A DNA stretch of 64,000 bases from NCBI RefSeq assembly GCF_041361465.1, contig NZ_JBGKAC010000001.1, positions 620,001-684,000 of the forward strand, given 5' to 3'. Shown one piece after another: positions 41,149 to 49,806 of the stretch (positions within the stretch are counted from its first letter, which is position 1; every line of letters starts with the position of its first letter). This DNA is from Halobaculum sp. MBLA0143 (GTDB taxonomy: Archaea; Halobacteriota; Halobacteria; Halobacteriales; Haloferacaceae). The position numbers were made by a program, and so were the translations under genes. The notes beneath the pieces were generated by a model, which ran no database searches, was not told the DNA's origin, and was given only the letters and a program-made list of their open reading frames with translations.

Positions 41149-41748
41149 TCACTCCTCTGCGTCGACGAACGTCTGGTACTTCAGGTCGTCCTCGCGGATC
41201 TCCTCGACGATCCGGTCGGTCAGGAGCTCGCAGGGGTTGTGGAGCCCGGACACCCGTTCTTCGATGTCGTCGAACGACTCGAACGGCCCGCGCTTTCGCT
41301 CGTCCAACACGTTGTTGCGGAGCTTCTTCCCGATCCCGGGCAGGAGATTGAGCTGGTGGAGCCGCAGCGTGATCGGCTGTGCGTCGTTGTAGAAGTCGAC
41401 GAACCGGCGTTCGTCCCGTTCGACGATCTCCTCGACGGCGTACTCCAGCTCCTGACGAGCGCCGCGAGTGAGGTCGTCGAACTCGATGGTCCGCGACCGG
41501 GCGACCGCGGTCTGTTCTTCGGCCGGCTCCACGACGAGTCGGTCGCCGATGCCGACGCGGTCGTCCGTGTCCAGCGTGAGTTCGTACAGCCGGAAGTCGG
41601 CCTCTCCCAGCGCGTGTGCCAGCGGCGACTTCTGGTACTGCGGCCGGTCGTCGTCCGGGTGGCCGTGTGCGAGGTAGTCCAGGACGACCGTGTGACTCGC
41701 AGTCTCTCCGTCGGGCGGCTCACTGTCGCCGGTCGACTCGTCTGTCAT
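41149..41748 (-). CDS. DUF655 helix-hairpin-helix protein
   Basis: A 199-residue putative nucleic-acid-binding protein. An OB-like N-terminal part (DFRLYELTLDTDDRVGIGDRLVV) is followed by the DUF655 hairpin LHQLNLLPGIGKKLRNNVLDERKRGPF (two landmarks: NLLPGIGKKL and RKRGPFESF) and a C-terminal helix ELLTDRIVEEI. In other archaea this gene sits near rpl21e, rpoF and ksgA, suggesting a role in translation or ribosome biogenesis; those genes are not seen here. ATG 41748 is the natural start. The protein is acidic but keeps the basic KKLRNN loop for RNA or DNA contact. Confidence 0.9.
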   Translation of the reverse strand: MTDESTGDSEPPDGETASHTVVLDYLAHGHPDDDRPQYQKSPLAHALGEADFRLYELTLDTDDRVGIGDRLVVEPAEEQTAVARSRTIEFDDLTRGARQELEYAVEEIVERDERRFVDFYNDAQPITLRLHQLNLLPGIGKKLRNNVLDERKRGPFESFDDIEERVSGLHNPCELLTDRIVEEIREDDLKYQTFVDAEE

Positions 41749-41877
41749 ACGGTGGCGTTGTGTGCCCGGCCTCTTAAACGCCGACCTCGGCTCCCGGCGG
41801 TGACGCCGCTCGCGTTGAGGTCGGAAGACGGCAGAGTCAGGGGTGTTACAACCGCGCGAACGTCGTCAGCGAGGGCG

Positions 41878-42051
41878 TTACAGCCGTGCGAACGCCGTCG
41901 CGAGGGCGAAGCCGGCGACGACGCCGACCGCGGCGGCGGGGTACGCGATCGCCAACAAGACGGCGACCGGGAGGGCTGCCGCGACTGCGGTGGCGGTCAG
42001 TGTCGGCTCGGTGTGGTGCGGCTCGTGTGTCGGGGTTAGTGACTGGTACAT
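41878..42051 (-). CDS. Small two-helix membrane protein
   Basis: A 57-residue protein with a short polar N-terminus (MYQSLTPTHEPHHTEPT) that contains a His pair, followed by two hydrophobic helices (LTATAVAAALPVAVLLAIAYP and VGVVAGFALATAFARL as landmarks). Function unknown. ATG 42051 is chosen because the longer frame upstream is arginine-rich and overlaps the microprotein at 42129. It could belong to the same transcript as that microprotein, 77 bases upstream on the same strand. Confidence 0.68.
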   Translation of the reverse strand: MYQSLTPTHEPHHTEPTLTATAVAAALPVAVLLAIAYPAAAVGVVAGFALATAFARL

Positions 42052-42128
42052 CGTGTGGTGTGTGGGGGACAGTCGGAACGCGGTACAGGAGTCGACGGAC
42101 AGACAGGAGGGCGAACGCAGTCGAACGG

Positions 42129-42236
42129 TTACGGCGCCGTGACGACGCGGCCGTCGATCCACGTCGTGGCGACGCCGGGCCGAGTCGGCCCGTCGCAGTC
42201 GCCGCGCGAACACAGAACTTCGGTGTTGCAGATCAT
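42129..42236 (-). CDS. 35-residue Cys-containing microprotein with strong Shine-Dalgarno
   Basis: The minus strand reads MICNTEVLCSRGDCDGPTRP and then 15 more residues ending in DGRVVTAP, then TAA. Codons end in G or C at about 30 of 34 positions, as for real genes here. The ATG is preceded by GGAGGTGA with 4 bases between, a near-perfect Shine-Dalgarno, rare in this otherwise leaderless genome. Three Cys (3, 9 and 14) could bind metal, as in other haloarchaeal microproteins. No longer open frame explains the composition. Function unknown; a regulatory leader peptide for the downstream gene is an alternative. Confidence 0.62.
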   Translation of the reverse strand: MICNTEVLCSRGDCDGPTRPGVATTWIDGRVVTAP

Positions 42237-42240
42237 GTCG

Positions 42241-42248
42241 TCACCTCC
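42241..42248 (-). promoter_or_regulatory. Shine-Dalgarno of the 35-residue microprotein
   Basis: GGAGGTGA on the minus strand, four bases before ATG 42236; an almost full match to the 16S 3' end. It is the clearest such site noticed in the window. Confidence 0.65.
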
Positions 42249-42427
42249 ACTCTCTCGTAGGGGCGCCGACTACTTCAGTCTCTCGCGCACACGGTACCAA
42301 CCCACACGGGACCGAGACACACTCTACCGAGAGAGAGGCTCACACGGAAGACTGGGCGACGCCGGTACAAAACCAGTGTGGAACGATACAGAAAACTAAT
42401 CCGACCCTCTCGGTGTCGTCGCGGCCG

Positions 42428-43366
42428 TCACTCCACGTAGGTGAACCACTCCTCGTGGTCGTCCGTCTCCCGGTCCACGAGCTCGAAGAACGCCGTCTGG
42501 AGCTCCTCCGTCACCGGGCCGCGGCCGCCGTTCCCGATCTCGACGTTGTCCACCTGGCGGATCGGCGTCACCTCGGCCGCGGAGCCGGTGAAGAACAGCT
42601 CGTCGGCGGTGTGGAGCTCACCCCGCGAGATCGACACGTCGTCGTGGACCTCGTAGCCGCGCTCCTCGGCGAGCGTGATCAGGGTGTCGCGCGTGATCCC
42701 GCCCAGGATCGACTCCGACAGCCCGGGGGTGTACAGCTCCCCGTCGCGGACGAGGAAGATGTTCTCGCCGGGGCCCTCGGCGACGTTCCCCTCCTTGTTG
42801 AGGACGATCGCCTCCGTGTAGCCGTTGCGACGGGCCTCCTCGCCCGCGAGCATGGAGTTGACGTACAGCCCGGTGGTCTTCGCGTTCGTCGGGATCTGGC
42901 TGGAGGCGTGCTTCCGCCACGAGGAGACCATCACCTCGACCCCGTTCTCCAACGCCTCCTCGCCCAGGTACGCGCCCCACGGCCACGCGCCGATCACCAC
43001 GTCCGTCGGGCAGTCACCCGGAGACACGCCCAGCGAATCGTAGCCGTAGTAGGCGATGGGCCGGACGTAGGCGCTGTCGAGATCGTTCCGGCGGATCACC
43101 TCCATCGCCGCCTCCGTCAGCTCCGCCGGCTCGTGTTCGATCTCTAAGTCGTACGGCTTCGCGGACTCGTACAGCCGTTCTAAGTGCTCTTCCCACCGGA
43201 ACACCGCCGTCCCCTTCTCCGTGTCGTACGCCCGGACCCCCTCGAACACGCCGGACCCGTAATGGAGCGCGTGGGTCATGACGTGGGTAGTCGCGTTCTC
43301 CCACTCGACGAACTCGCCGTTCATCCAGACGACGCCGTCCTCCTCCATCTCCTCGAAGGCACTCAT
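42428..43366 (-). CDS. ilvE: Branched-chain amino acid aminotransferase
   Basis: A 312-residue PLP fold-type IV enzyme that makes Leu, Ile and Val from their 2-oxo acids. The Schiff-base lysine is K163 (PTNAKTTGLYVNSMLA); other landmarks are HALHYGSGVFEGVRAY, ATVRP-like AYVRPIAYYG, NVAEGPGENIFLV and TRDTLITLAEERGYEV. A TATA box (TTTATACC at 43389-43396, minus strand) 26 bases before ATG 43366 fixes the start and implies a leaderless mRNA; upstream in-frame starts are ruled out by it. No leuABCD or ilv genes are in the window. Confidence 0.95.
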   Translation of the reverse strand: MSAFEEMEEDGVVWMNGEFVEWENATTHVMTHALHYGSGVFEGVRAYDTEKGTAVFRWEEHLERLYESAKPYDLEIEHEPAELTEAAMEVIRRNDLDSAYVRPIAYYGYDSLGVSPGDCPTDVVIGAWPWGAYLGEEALENGVEVMVSSWRKHASSQIPTNAKTTGLYVNSMLAGEEARRNGYTEAIVLNKEGNVAEGPGENIFLVRDGELYTPGLSESILGGITRDTLITLAEERGYEVHDDVSISRGELHTADELFFTGSAAEVTPIRQVDNVEIGNGGRGPVTEELQTAFFELVDRETDDHEEWFTYVE

Positions 43367-43388
43367 ACTCTCTGGTGACACCCCGACG

Positions 43389-43396
43389 GGTATAAA
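43389..43396 (-). promoter_or_regulatory. TATA box of ilvE
   Basis: TTTATACC on the minus strand, 26 bases upstream of ATG 43366; the classical leaderless haloarchaeal arrangement. Confidence 0.65.
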
Positions 43397-43651
43397 TTGC
43401 CACGGATTGCGGTCTCTCCGGGGAAATCTGTCACTCAGATCCGAGTTGTCGAGCGTGGACGTGACAGCGGGAAGCTCACCACGCTGGGCGTCGACGGAAG
43501 CCGACCCGATGCTCGCCTGTTCTATCGGCATCGACGGCCGGGTTCACGTCGTTCCCGCAGTTGCCGTCGGCCGGTGCCGATCCTCTCCGCGAGACGGCCG
43601 ACGGCAACGACTGCGTCGGACTCTGGGCGTACGAGCTACTGACCAGCTACT

Positions 43652-44449
43652 CTAGCTGAGACGGTTCGGGTGTGTGGGGGCCGGCAGGACAGTCTGTAGC
43701 TCACCCTTGCTCTGGTGATAGCCGCCGCCGATCTGCGCCCCGTACAGGGTCTGTGTGTAGCCGAAAGCAGACTTGTCGAACTCGATTGCTCCGAACGTGA
43801 GGGTGTACGTGTTCGTCACGTACGCTGCGAGACCCCCGACGAGGGCGATTGCCCCGGAGATGAGTGCCGTCAGACCGCCACTGAGCGCAGACGACCCGAC
43901 GAGCGCGATGAGTGCCGTGCTGATAGCTCCCCACCCGATGTCACCGACTTTGTTGGGGAACTCGGCAGTGATCCCGACCCACTTGTGTGTGTAGTCGTAC
44001 GCATTACAGCTGCCGTTGGTGTCCGTGTACACGTCCGAGCGCTCGATGATGTCCTTCGCCTGGACCGTGACACCGTTCGCAGACACCTGCACACCGTCGT
44101 CGGTAGCCGTCGTCTCTACGGCCTCGTTGGCCGTCACTCTGTCTTCATCAGCGAGTGATGCCATTGCCTGGAACTTCTCCTTACTGACCTCACTCACACT
44201 GGCTGTGTCTGCTCTGTTGTCGACGACGGCGACGAACCGCTTGCGTTCCCGCTTCTCCTTGTTGGTGACGTCGACGACGTGGACATCCTTGCTCCCGCTG
44301 TCGGCGATGATCGCCTTCTTGTGGATGTCCAGAACCTTTTCCGCCGACCGGTCGCTGTCGCTGCTGGCTGCGGCGACACCTGGGAGACCGGCCATTCCGA
44401 TGCCTGCACCACATCCGCGAAGGAGTTGCCTCCGGTTCAGATCTGTCAT
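43652..44449 (-). CDS. Tat-exported protein with hydrophobic helical hairpin (candidate halocin-like precursor)
   Basis: A 265-residue protein of unknown family. The N-terminus MTDLNRRQLLRGCGAGIGMAG is a twin-arginine signal with hydrophobic stretch ending at AAASS. A polar, acidic middle (about 30-150) is followed by a hydrophobic Gly/Ala/Ser-rich stretch (about 163-215): WGAISTALIALVGSS, then GGLTALISGAIALVGGLAAY as landmarks, two helices with small-residue packing, and a polar tail ending GGYHQSKGELQTVLPAP. This precursor layout (Tat signal, long pro-region, hydrophobic C-terminal part) is like that of halocin C8, though without its Cys-rich core and with no sequence match seen. A small membrane gene lies 357 bases upstream. 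ATG 44449 starts the signal. Codons are less GC-rich than neighbours. Confidence 0.6.
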   Translation of the reverse strand: MTDLNRRQLLRGCGAGIGMAGLPGVAAASSDSDRSAEKVLDIHKKAIIADSGSKDVHVVDVTNKEKRERKRFVAVVDNRADTASVSEVSKEKFQAMASLADEDRVTANEAVETTATDDGVQVSANGVTVQAKDIIERSDVYTDTNGSCNAYDYTHKWVGITAEFPNKVGDIGWGAISTALIALVGSSALSGGLTALISGAIALVGGLAAYVTNTYTLTFGAIEFDKSAFGYTQTLYGAQIGGGYHQSKGELQTVLPAPTHPNRLS

Positions 44450-44548
44450 GGGTTTGTACCCGACACATGGTTTCTCCCGAGACAAAATAAACCAACCGAT
44501 TTTAGCTTGGTGTAACTCACACAGATAAATTTCCTGTGGCAGAAAGTG

Positions 44549-44563
44549 CTATCTACTAGATAG
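44549..44563. promoter_or_regulatory. Palindrome in AT-rich control region
   Basis: CTATCT (44549-44554), ACT, AGATAG (44558-44563): perfect 6-base inverted arms, 100 bases upstream of the Tat-exported protein start. The 357-base stretch 44450-44806 is AT-rich and holds no gene; this palindrome and runs such as TAAGTATAATATAG (about 44593-44606) suggest promoter and regulator sites. Confidence 0.45.
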
Positions 44564-44806
44564 ACAGAGAACGACTACTCGCAACGAAGTGTTAAGTATA
44601 ATATAGTCAAAAGAAAGACTTTGAGCCGCCGTCCGAACCGGATTCGCTAATATCGTCTATCTGTTTCCTGGACCTTCGTGCTCGGGGCGTCGTCGCAGGA
44701 CGCAGTTGTTGACGTTCCACCTGTAGTAGACCCCCCCAGCGTCTCGGATCGGCGAGGCAACTGTACGTGCACGGACACGGCCTACCCACCGACAGTGCAG
44801 TGCCCC

Positions 44807-45169
44807 TCACTCGGCCAACGAGAGCGTAAAGGCAGCACCGACCGCGCTTCCGAGGCCGATTCCGACAGCAACTCCGAGGATAATCTCCGGCGCAACCACT
44901 CCGTAGACGAACAGAAACGTGACTGCGATAGCCCCAATCGTGACGAGCCACTGCCCACGCTCGAACACGGCCTGTAACGGGCCAACCCGCTCGGCGACAG
45001 CAGTTACGGTTGCGAACCCACCTCCGAGGACGACGCCGACGGGTGACGCCGACCACACGGTGAGATCACTCGCCACCACTGCCACGCCCGCAGCAGTGAC
45101 GGTGACGACACCGACGAGTAGCCGCAACAACACGCCTTCGAACCTTTCTCTTCGACTGATAGCACTCAT
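44807..45169 (-). CDS. Small polytopic membrane protein next to the exported protein
   Basis: A 120-residue protein with about four hydrophobic helices (landmarks LLRLLVGVVTVTAAGVAVV, SPVGVVLGGGFATVTAV, WLVTIGAIAVTFLFVYGVV, EIILGVAVGIGLGSAVGAAF) and a basic N-terminus MSAISRRERFEG. No family was recognised. ATG 45169 is preferred to GTG 45184. Gene order and size are compatible with an immunity protein for the neighbouring exported hydrophobic protein, but that is inference from context only. Confidence 0.68.
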   Translation of the reverse strand: MSAISRRERFEGVLLRLLVGVVTVTAAGVAVVASDLTVWSASPVGVVLGGGFATVTAVAERVGPLQAVFERGQWLVTIGAIAVTFLFVYGVVAPEIILGVAVGIGLGSAVGAAFTLSLAE

Positions 45170-45462
45170 CTTGTCGAGGTCCACCCCAGCGACGTGGTGT
45201 GTTTACGGGCGAGGTTGCGTGTGTATTCAATTGTCTGTAGATTAGTCGAGCGCATTTGTCACCAGCACGTACCCCCGGGAGAGGTATATGTTTGTCTCTT
45301 ACGCTCCCACATAAGGCAAACCAGAGGCAGTCCTGACGCTTCAGAGTCGCGTGTCCGGTGGCCCAGGTGTGAACAGGCGACCTACTGCACCCCGGTCGAC
45401 GACATACCTAGGAGTGCCGACTTCCGTCTCCTCTTGTTCGTCGCCGTCGAACCCCCAGACGG
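45170..45462. other. Intergenic region without recognised gene
   Basis: About 290 bases, moderately AT-rich, between divergent genes. A GTATATGT stretch near 45285 and TTCAATTG near 45228 may be promoter elements; no coding frame with genome-like codon use was seen. Confidence 0.5.
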
Positions 45463-46674
45463 ATGTCGTCCGGACTGATTGCGAGGACACGCACACGGCT
45501 CCGACGACTCGCCGGCTTCGACGCCCTCCTGTTGTCGGCGGCGATCTGGTTCCTGGCGAAGTTCCTGCGGTACGCCTTCCCGCCGTTGTTCCCGACGTTC
45601 GGGGAGACGTTCGCGGCCTCGAACGCAGAGTTGGGCGCCGCCTTCACCGCGATGATGACGGTGTACGCCGCGATGCAGTTCCCGAGTGGTGCGCTCGCGG
45701 ATCGAGTCGGTGCCGTCCGCGTCGTCGTCGCGGGCGCGGTCGTCGCCGCGGTCGGCGCGCTCGTGCTCGTCGTCCCGTCTCCGTTCGCGGCGCTCGTGGG
45801 TGCGATGCTGCTCGTCGGGTTCGGGACGGGCGCGCACAAGACCGTCGCCGTCCGACTCCTGTCGCGCACCTACCCCACACACACCGGGCGAGCGCTGGGA
45901 GTGTTGGACACGTTCGGCGCGCTCGGCGGCGTCGCGGCGCCCGCGGCGGTCGTCGTCGCGCTCGCCCGGGCCGACTGGCACACCCTGTTCGCGGTCGCCG
46001 GCGCCGTCGGGCTGGCGCTGGCGGTCGCCTTCGCCGTCCGGGCCCCTCGACGCGTGCCGCCGCCGGCCGAGGACGCCGGCGACGACGCCGGACTCCGGAC
46101 GTACCTCGGGCTGTTGACCGACCCGTTGTTCGCGGCGTTCGTCGGCGTTACGCTCGCCTTCTCGTTCGCGTACAACGGTGTCGTCGCCTTCCTCCCGTTG
46201 TACCTCGCGGAGCGAGGCGGGCTGTCGTCGGCGACGGCGTCGCTCGTCTACAGCGGCCTGTTCGCCGTCAGTCTGGTCCAGCTCGTCACCGGTGACCTCT
46301 CGGACCGGGTCGGTCGACTGCCGGTGATCGGCGTCACGCTCGGGCTGGCGGCCGTCGGGCTGACGGCGTTGGTCGCGGTCGGGACCGCGCCGCTCGCGGT
46401 CCTGGGGGCGGCGGTCGTGGCCGTCGGGCTCGGCAGCCACGGCTTCCGACCGGTCCGGGGAGCGTACCTCGCGGCAGTGATCCCCGAGACGGCCGCCGGC
46501 GGCGGACTGGGTGTCGTCCGGACGTTGTTGATGGGGGCGGGCGCGGTCGCGCCGGCGGTCGTGGGCGTCGTCTCCGAGCGGGCCGGCTTCGGGGTCGCGT
46601 TCGGGCTGTTGGCGGCGTCGATGTGCCTCGCGGTCGTCGGGGTCGGGGTGGTCGCGGTGTTGGACCGGCGGTGA
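45463..46674 (+). CDS. MFS transporter (12 helices)
   Basis: A 403-residue major facilitator with 12 predicted helices. The motif A region between helices 2 and 3 is FPSGALADRVGAVRVVV; a second partial motif A occurs in the C-terminal half (DLSDRVGRLPVIGV). The fold half-boundary is the charged loop with RAPRRVPPPAEDAGDDAG. Substrate unknown; the type resembles small-molecule exporters of the MFS_1 family. ATG 45463 precedes the basic cap ARTRTRLRRLAG. A 28-bp tandem repeat lies just past its stop. Confidence 0.88.
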   Translation: MSSGLIARTRTRLRRLAGFDALLLSAAIWFLAKFLRYAFPPLFPTFGETFAASNAELGAAFTAMMTVYAAMQFPSGALADRVGAVRVVVAGAVVAAVGALVLVVPSPFAALVGAMLLVGFGTGAHKTVAVRLLSRTYPTHTGRALGVLDTFGALGGVAAPAAVVVALARADWHTLFAVAGAVGLALAVAFAVRAPRRVPPPAEDAGDDAGLRTYLGLLTDPLFAAFVGVTLAFSFAYNGVVAFLPLYLAERGGLSSATASLVYSGLFAVSLVQLVTGDLSDRVGRLPVIGVTLGLAAVGLTALVAVGTAPLAVLGAAVVAVGLGSHGFRPVRGAYLAAVIPETAAGGGLGVVRTLLMGAGAVAPAVVGVVSERAGFGVAFGLLAASMCLAVVGVGVVAVLDRR

Positions 46675-46681
46675 CCTGCGC

Positions 46682-46736
46682 CGCGCCGGCGAGGGTCTGC
46701 GCCGTGCCGCGCGCCGGCGAGGGTCTGCGCCGTGCC
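46682..46736. repeat. Two-copy direct repeat, period 28
   Basis: A 27-base unit at 46682-46708 recurs at 46710-46736 with one base between. It begins 8 bases after the MFS stop codon. Confidence 0.85.
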
Positions 46737-46894
46737 AAAATCTCTCCCGCGTGCGGACACGGAAACGAACCGACCACGACCCGTGGTGTTTTCACCCTGG
46801 CTCCCTCAATCCAACGTAGAGGCACGGGCGTGTCGTGGGCCGCGGTCGGCCGTGGTGCCACGGACGCCCGAACCACGACGCACCCGCCACAACG

Positions 46895-49120
46895 ATGAAC
46901 GAAGTTCAACTCGAAGTTGCGAAGGCGTACCCGAACGACTCGGGGCGCGGTATCGCTCGGCTCGACCCCGACACCTTGCTGCACCTGAAGCTGTCGCCCG
47001 GCGACATCATCGAGATCGAGGGCGCAGAGACGACGGCCGCCAAGGTGTGGCGGGCCGACCGGCAGGACTGGAACACGGACACCGTCCGCATCGACGGGTT
47101 CACCCGCCAGAACGCGGACGTCGGGATCGGCGAACGAGTCACGATCCGGAAGGCCGAAGCGGAGAAAGCAGAGAGCCTGACGCTGGCACCCCCGGAGGAG
47201 GCGTCCGTCCAGTTCGGCTCCGACGCCGCGGGGATGGTGAAACGCCAGATCCTCAAGCGGCCGGTCGTCGAACGCGACATCGTCCCGGTGATGTCCTCCA
47301 CGAACCACCCGTTCATGCGCTCGCCGGGGCAGGCCATCCCGTTGATCGCCGTCGAGACGGAGCCGGAGGGGGTCGTCCTCGTCACGGAGGACACGGACGT
47401 GGAGCTCCGCGAGGAACCCATCTCCGGGTTCGAGAAGACCGGCGGTGGGATCACTTACGAGGACATCGGTGGGCTCCAGGGGGAGATCCAACGGGTCCGC
47501 GAGATGGTCGAGCTGCCGATGAAGCACCCCCAGATCTTCAAGAAGCTGGGGATCGAGCCGCCCAGCGGCGTGCTCTTACACGGCCCGCCGGGTACTGGAA
47601 AGACGCTGTTGGCGAAGGCCGTCGCCAACGAGACCTCGGCGTCGTTCTTCTCCATCGCCGGGCCGGAGATCATCTCGAAGTACTACGGGGAGTCGGAACA
47701 ACAGCTCCGGGAGGTGTTCGAGGACGCCAAAGACGAGTCGCCGTCGATCATCTTCATCGACGAACTGGACTCCATCGCGCCGAAACGCGAGGACGTGACC
47801 GGCGAGGTGGAGCGTCGGGTCGTCGCCCAGCTCCTGACGATGATGGACGGGCTGGAGTCGCGCGGCCAGGTCGTCGTGATCGCGGCGACGAACCGCGTGG
47901 ACTCCGTCGACCCGGCGCTGCGCCGGCCCGGTCGCTTCGACCGCGAGATCGAGATCGGCGTCCCGGACGAGGCGGGCCGCAAGGAGATCCTCCAGATCCA
48001 CACCCGCGGGATGCCCCTGTCGGACGACGTGGACCTGGGACGGCTCGCAGACGAGACCCACGGGTTCGTCGGCGCAGACATCGAGAGTCTGACGAAGGAG
48101 TCTGCGATGAAGGCACTGCGGCGTTACCTCCCGGAGATCGACTTAGACGAGGAGGACATCCCGCCGAGCCTGATCGACCGGATGATCATCAAGCGCCAGG
48201 ACTTCTCCGGCGCGCTCGCGGAGGTGGAGCCGTCGGCGATGCGGGAGGTGCTCGTCGAGCTCCCGAAGATCACCTGGGACGACGTGGGCGGGCTGTCCGA
48301 CGCCCAACAACAGGTCAAAGAGGCCGTCGAGTGGCCTCTCACGTCACCCGAGAAGTTCGAACGGATGGGCGTGGAGGCGCCGAAGGGGGTGCTCCTGTAC
48401 GGTCCGCCCGGCACCGGCAAGACCCTGATGGCGAAGGCGGTCGCCAACGAGACGAACGCCAACTTCATCTCCGTGCGCGGCCCGCAGCTGCTGTCGAAGT
48501 GGGTCGGCGAGTCGGAGAAGGCGATCCGCCAGACGTTCCGGAAGGCGCGGCAGGTGTCGCCGACCGTCATCTTCTTCGACGAACTGGACTCGCTGGCGCC
48601 CAGCCGCGGCCAGGAGATGGGCAACAACGTCTCCGAGCGGGTCGTCAACCAGCTCCTGACGGAGTTAGACGGCCTCGAAGAGATGGGTGACGTGATGGTG
48701 ATCGGTGCCACCAACCGCCCGGACATGATCGACCCGGCGCTGATCCGGTCGGGCCGCTTCGACCGGCTCGTGATGATCGGCGAGCCGGACGCCGAGGGGC
48801 GCGAGCAGATCCTGAAGATCCACACCCGGGACACGCCGTTGGCACCGGACGTGAGCCTCCGCGAACTGGCGGAGCTGACGGACGGCTACGTCGGCTCCGA
48901 CCTGGAGTCGATCGCCCGGGAAGCCGCCATCGAGGCGCTCCGGGAGACGGACGACGCCGAACACGTCGGGATGACTCACTTCGACCGGGCGATGGAGAGC
49001 GTCCGGCCGACCGTCACCGAGGAGATCCAGGAGTACTACGAGAACGTGGAAGACCAGTTCCAGTCCGGCTCTCGCGAGCAGCTCCGGCGCGACGCCGGCG
49101 GGCCGGTCGGGTTCCAGTAA
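46895..49120 (+). CDS. cdc48: Cdc48/VCP-type AAA+ ATPase
   Basis: A 741-residue double-AAA unfoldase that extracts or unfolds proteins for the proteasome. The N domain (about 1-180, [20 protein letters not shown] with double-psi barrel) is complete; D1 has Walker A GPPGTGKT near 229 and Walker B FIDELDS near 285; D2 has Walker A GPPGTGKT near 504 and Walker B FFDELDS near 558. Arginine fingers and the C-terminal [17 protein letters not shown] tail are present. ATG 46895 is the natural start. Immediately downstream lies a large inverted-repeat region. Confidence 0.97.
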   Translation: MNEVQLEVAKAYPNDSGRGIARLDPDTLLHLKLSPGDIIEIEGAETTAAKVWRADRQDWNTDTVRIDGFTRQNADVGIGERVTIRKAEAEKAESLTLAPPEEASVQFGSDAAGMVKRQILKRPVVERDIVPVMSSTNHPFMRSPGQAIPLIAVETEPEGVVLVTEDTDVELREEPISGFEKTGGGITYEDIGGLQGEIQRVREMVELPMKHPQIFKKLGIEPPSGVLLHGPPGTGKTLLAKAVANETSASFFSIAGPEIISKYYGESEQQLREVFEDAKDESPSIIFIDELDSIAPKREDVTGEVERRVVAQLLTMMDGLESRGQVVVIAATNRVDSVDPALRRPGRFDREIEIGVPDEAGRKEILQIHTRGMPLSDDVDLGRLADETHGFVGADIESLTKESAMKALRRYLPEIDLDEEDIPPSLIDRMIIKRQDFSGALAEVEPSAMREVLVELPKITWDDVGGLSDAQQQVKEAVEWPLTSPEKFERMGVEAPKGVLLYGPPGTGKTLMAKAVANETNANFISVRGPQLLSKWVGESEKAIRQTFRKARQVSPTVIFFDELDSLAPSRGQEMGNNVSERVVNQLLTELDGLEEMGDVMVIGATNRPDMIDPALIRSGRFDRLVMIGEPDAEGREQILKIHTRDTPLAPDVSLRELAELTDGYVGSDLESIAREAAIEALRETDDAEHVGMTHFDRAMESVRPTVTEEIQEYYENVEDQFQSGSREQLRRDAGGPVGFQ

Positions 49121-49121
49121 T

Positions 49122-49260
49122 ACGACCTTTTTGCTCCTCGGGTGAGCGCGCTACGCGCGCTCACCGCTCGGAGCAAAAATGTCGATCAAAAAGGCGCTCG
49201 CTCGGTCGCTCCGCTCCCTCGCTCGCGTCCGAATCCTAGTGCCGCACCGCCCCGCACCGC
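49122..49260 (+). repeat. Left arm of inverted-repeat element
   Basis: The arm begins 2 bases after the cdc48 stop. It holds a long hairpin: TTTTT-GCTCC, then an 11-bp stem GGTGAGCGCGC (49141-49151), loop TAC, GCGCGCTCACC (49155-49165), then GGAGC-AAAAA. A conserved ~78-base tract (about 49181-49258) follows that is nearly identical, in reverse orientation, to the right arm. It could be partly a cdc48 terminator (T and A tracts flank the stem). Confidence 0.75.
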
Positions 49261-49410
49261 AGGGTTTGGCCCTCGGCCGTCGCTCGTGCACTGGATCGCA
49301 GTGCCGAACCGCAACCGCTCTGCAGGACTTGCTCTTTGGCTCTCGCCTGCGTCCGAACTCTGGTGCCCTACCGCTCCGCTTTGCAGTGTCTGGCCTACCC
49401 CTCTCGCTCG
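49225..49410. repeat. Three-copy 62-bp degenerate tandem repeat
   Basis: Copies at 49225-49286, 49287-49348 and 49349-49410 share the spaced pattern GTGCC, ACCGC and TGCAG at matching offsets; copies 1 and 3 open with GCGTCCGAA. They lie inside the gene-free interval. Confidence 0.6.
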
Positions 49411-49806
49411 TCCTTCGAGCGGACGACCCGCGCCCACCGGTGGGTGGTTGGCGCACGACGCCGCTGAAGCAGTCCGCGCGTACGCGAAACTGCGCCCGCG
49501 CGACTCACAGTGACTACTCTACTCTGCTCGCGCCCGTCGACGGCGTGTTGGACGACTGACAAGCTACCGGTGGCGGTGGCACGTCGTCGCCGACGAGTGA
49601 CCGACCTCGAACGGATCGAACCCAACAGACTCGGCGCCGTCGTGGTGCGGAACGGCAGCGGAGGAGAACGGCTCGACACGGGCGGCAGGTGGACTGGCGA
49701 CAGGAACCAGACAGCAGCAGAGGGCAGTGTGGACGATCTAACGTCCAATTCGAGCGTGAGCGGCCCTCTTCCTCGCAAAATCTCCCAATTGTGGTCGCGG
49801 TGCGGG
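49411..49806. other. Centre of the gene-free interval
   Basis: About 400 bases between the tandem repeats and the right arm. Open frames are short, overlap on both strands, and lack the G/C-ending codon pattern. I see no gene, tRNA or CRISPR here; an unrecognised noncoding RNA cannot be excluded. Confidence 0.5.

Noticed and set aside
43397-43651. Plus-strand frames upstream of ilvE
   Set aside because: Arg/Ser-rich with no codon bias. The ilvE TATA box lies at the edge, and the rest of the 285-base gap shows nothing I can support.
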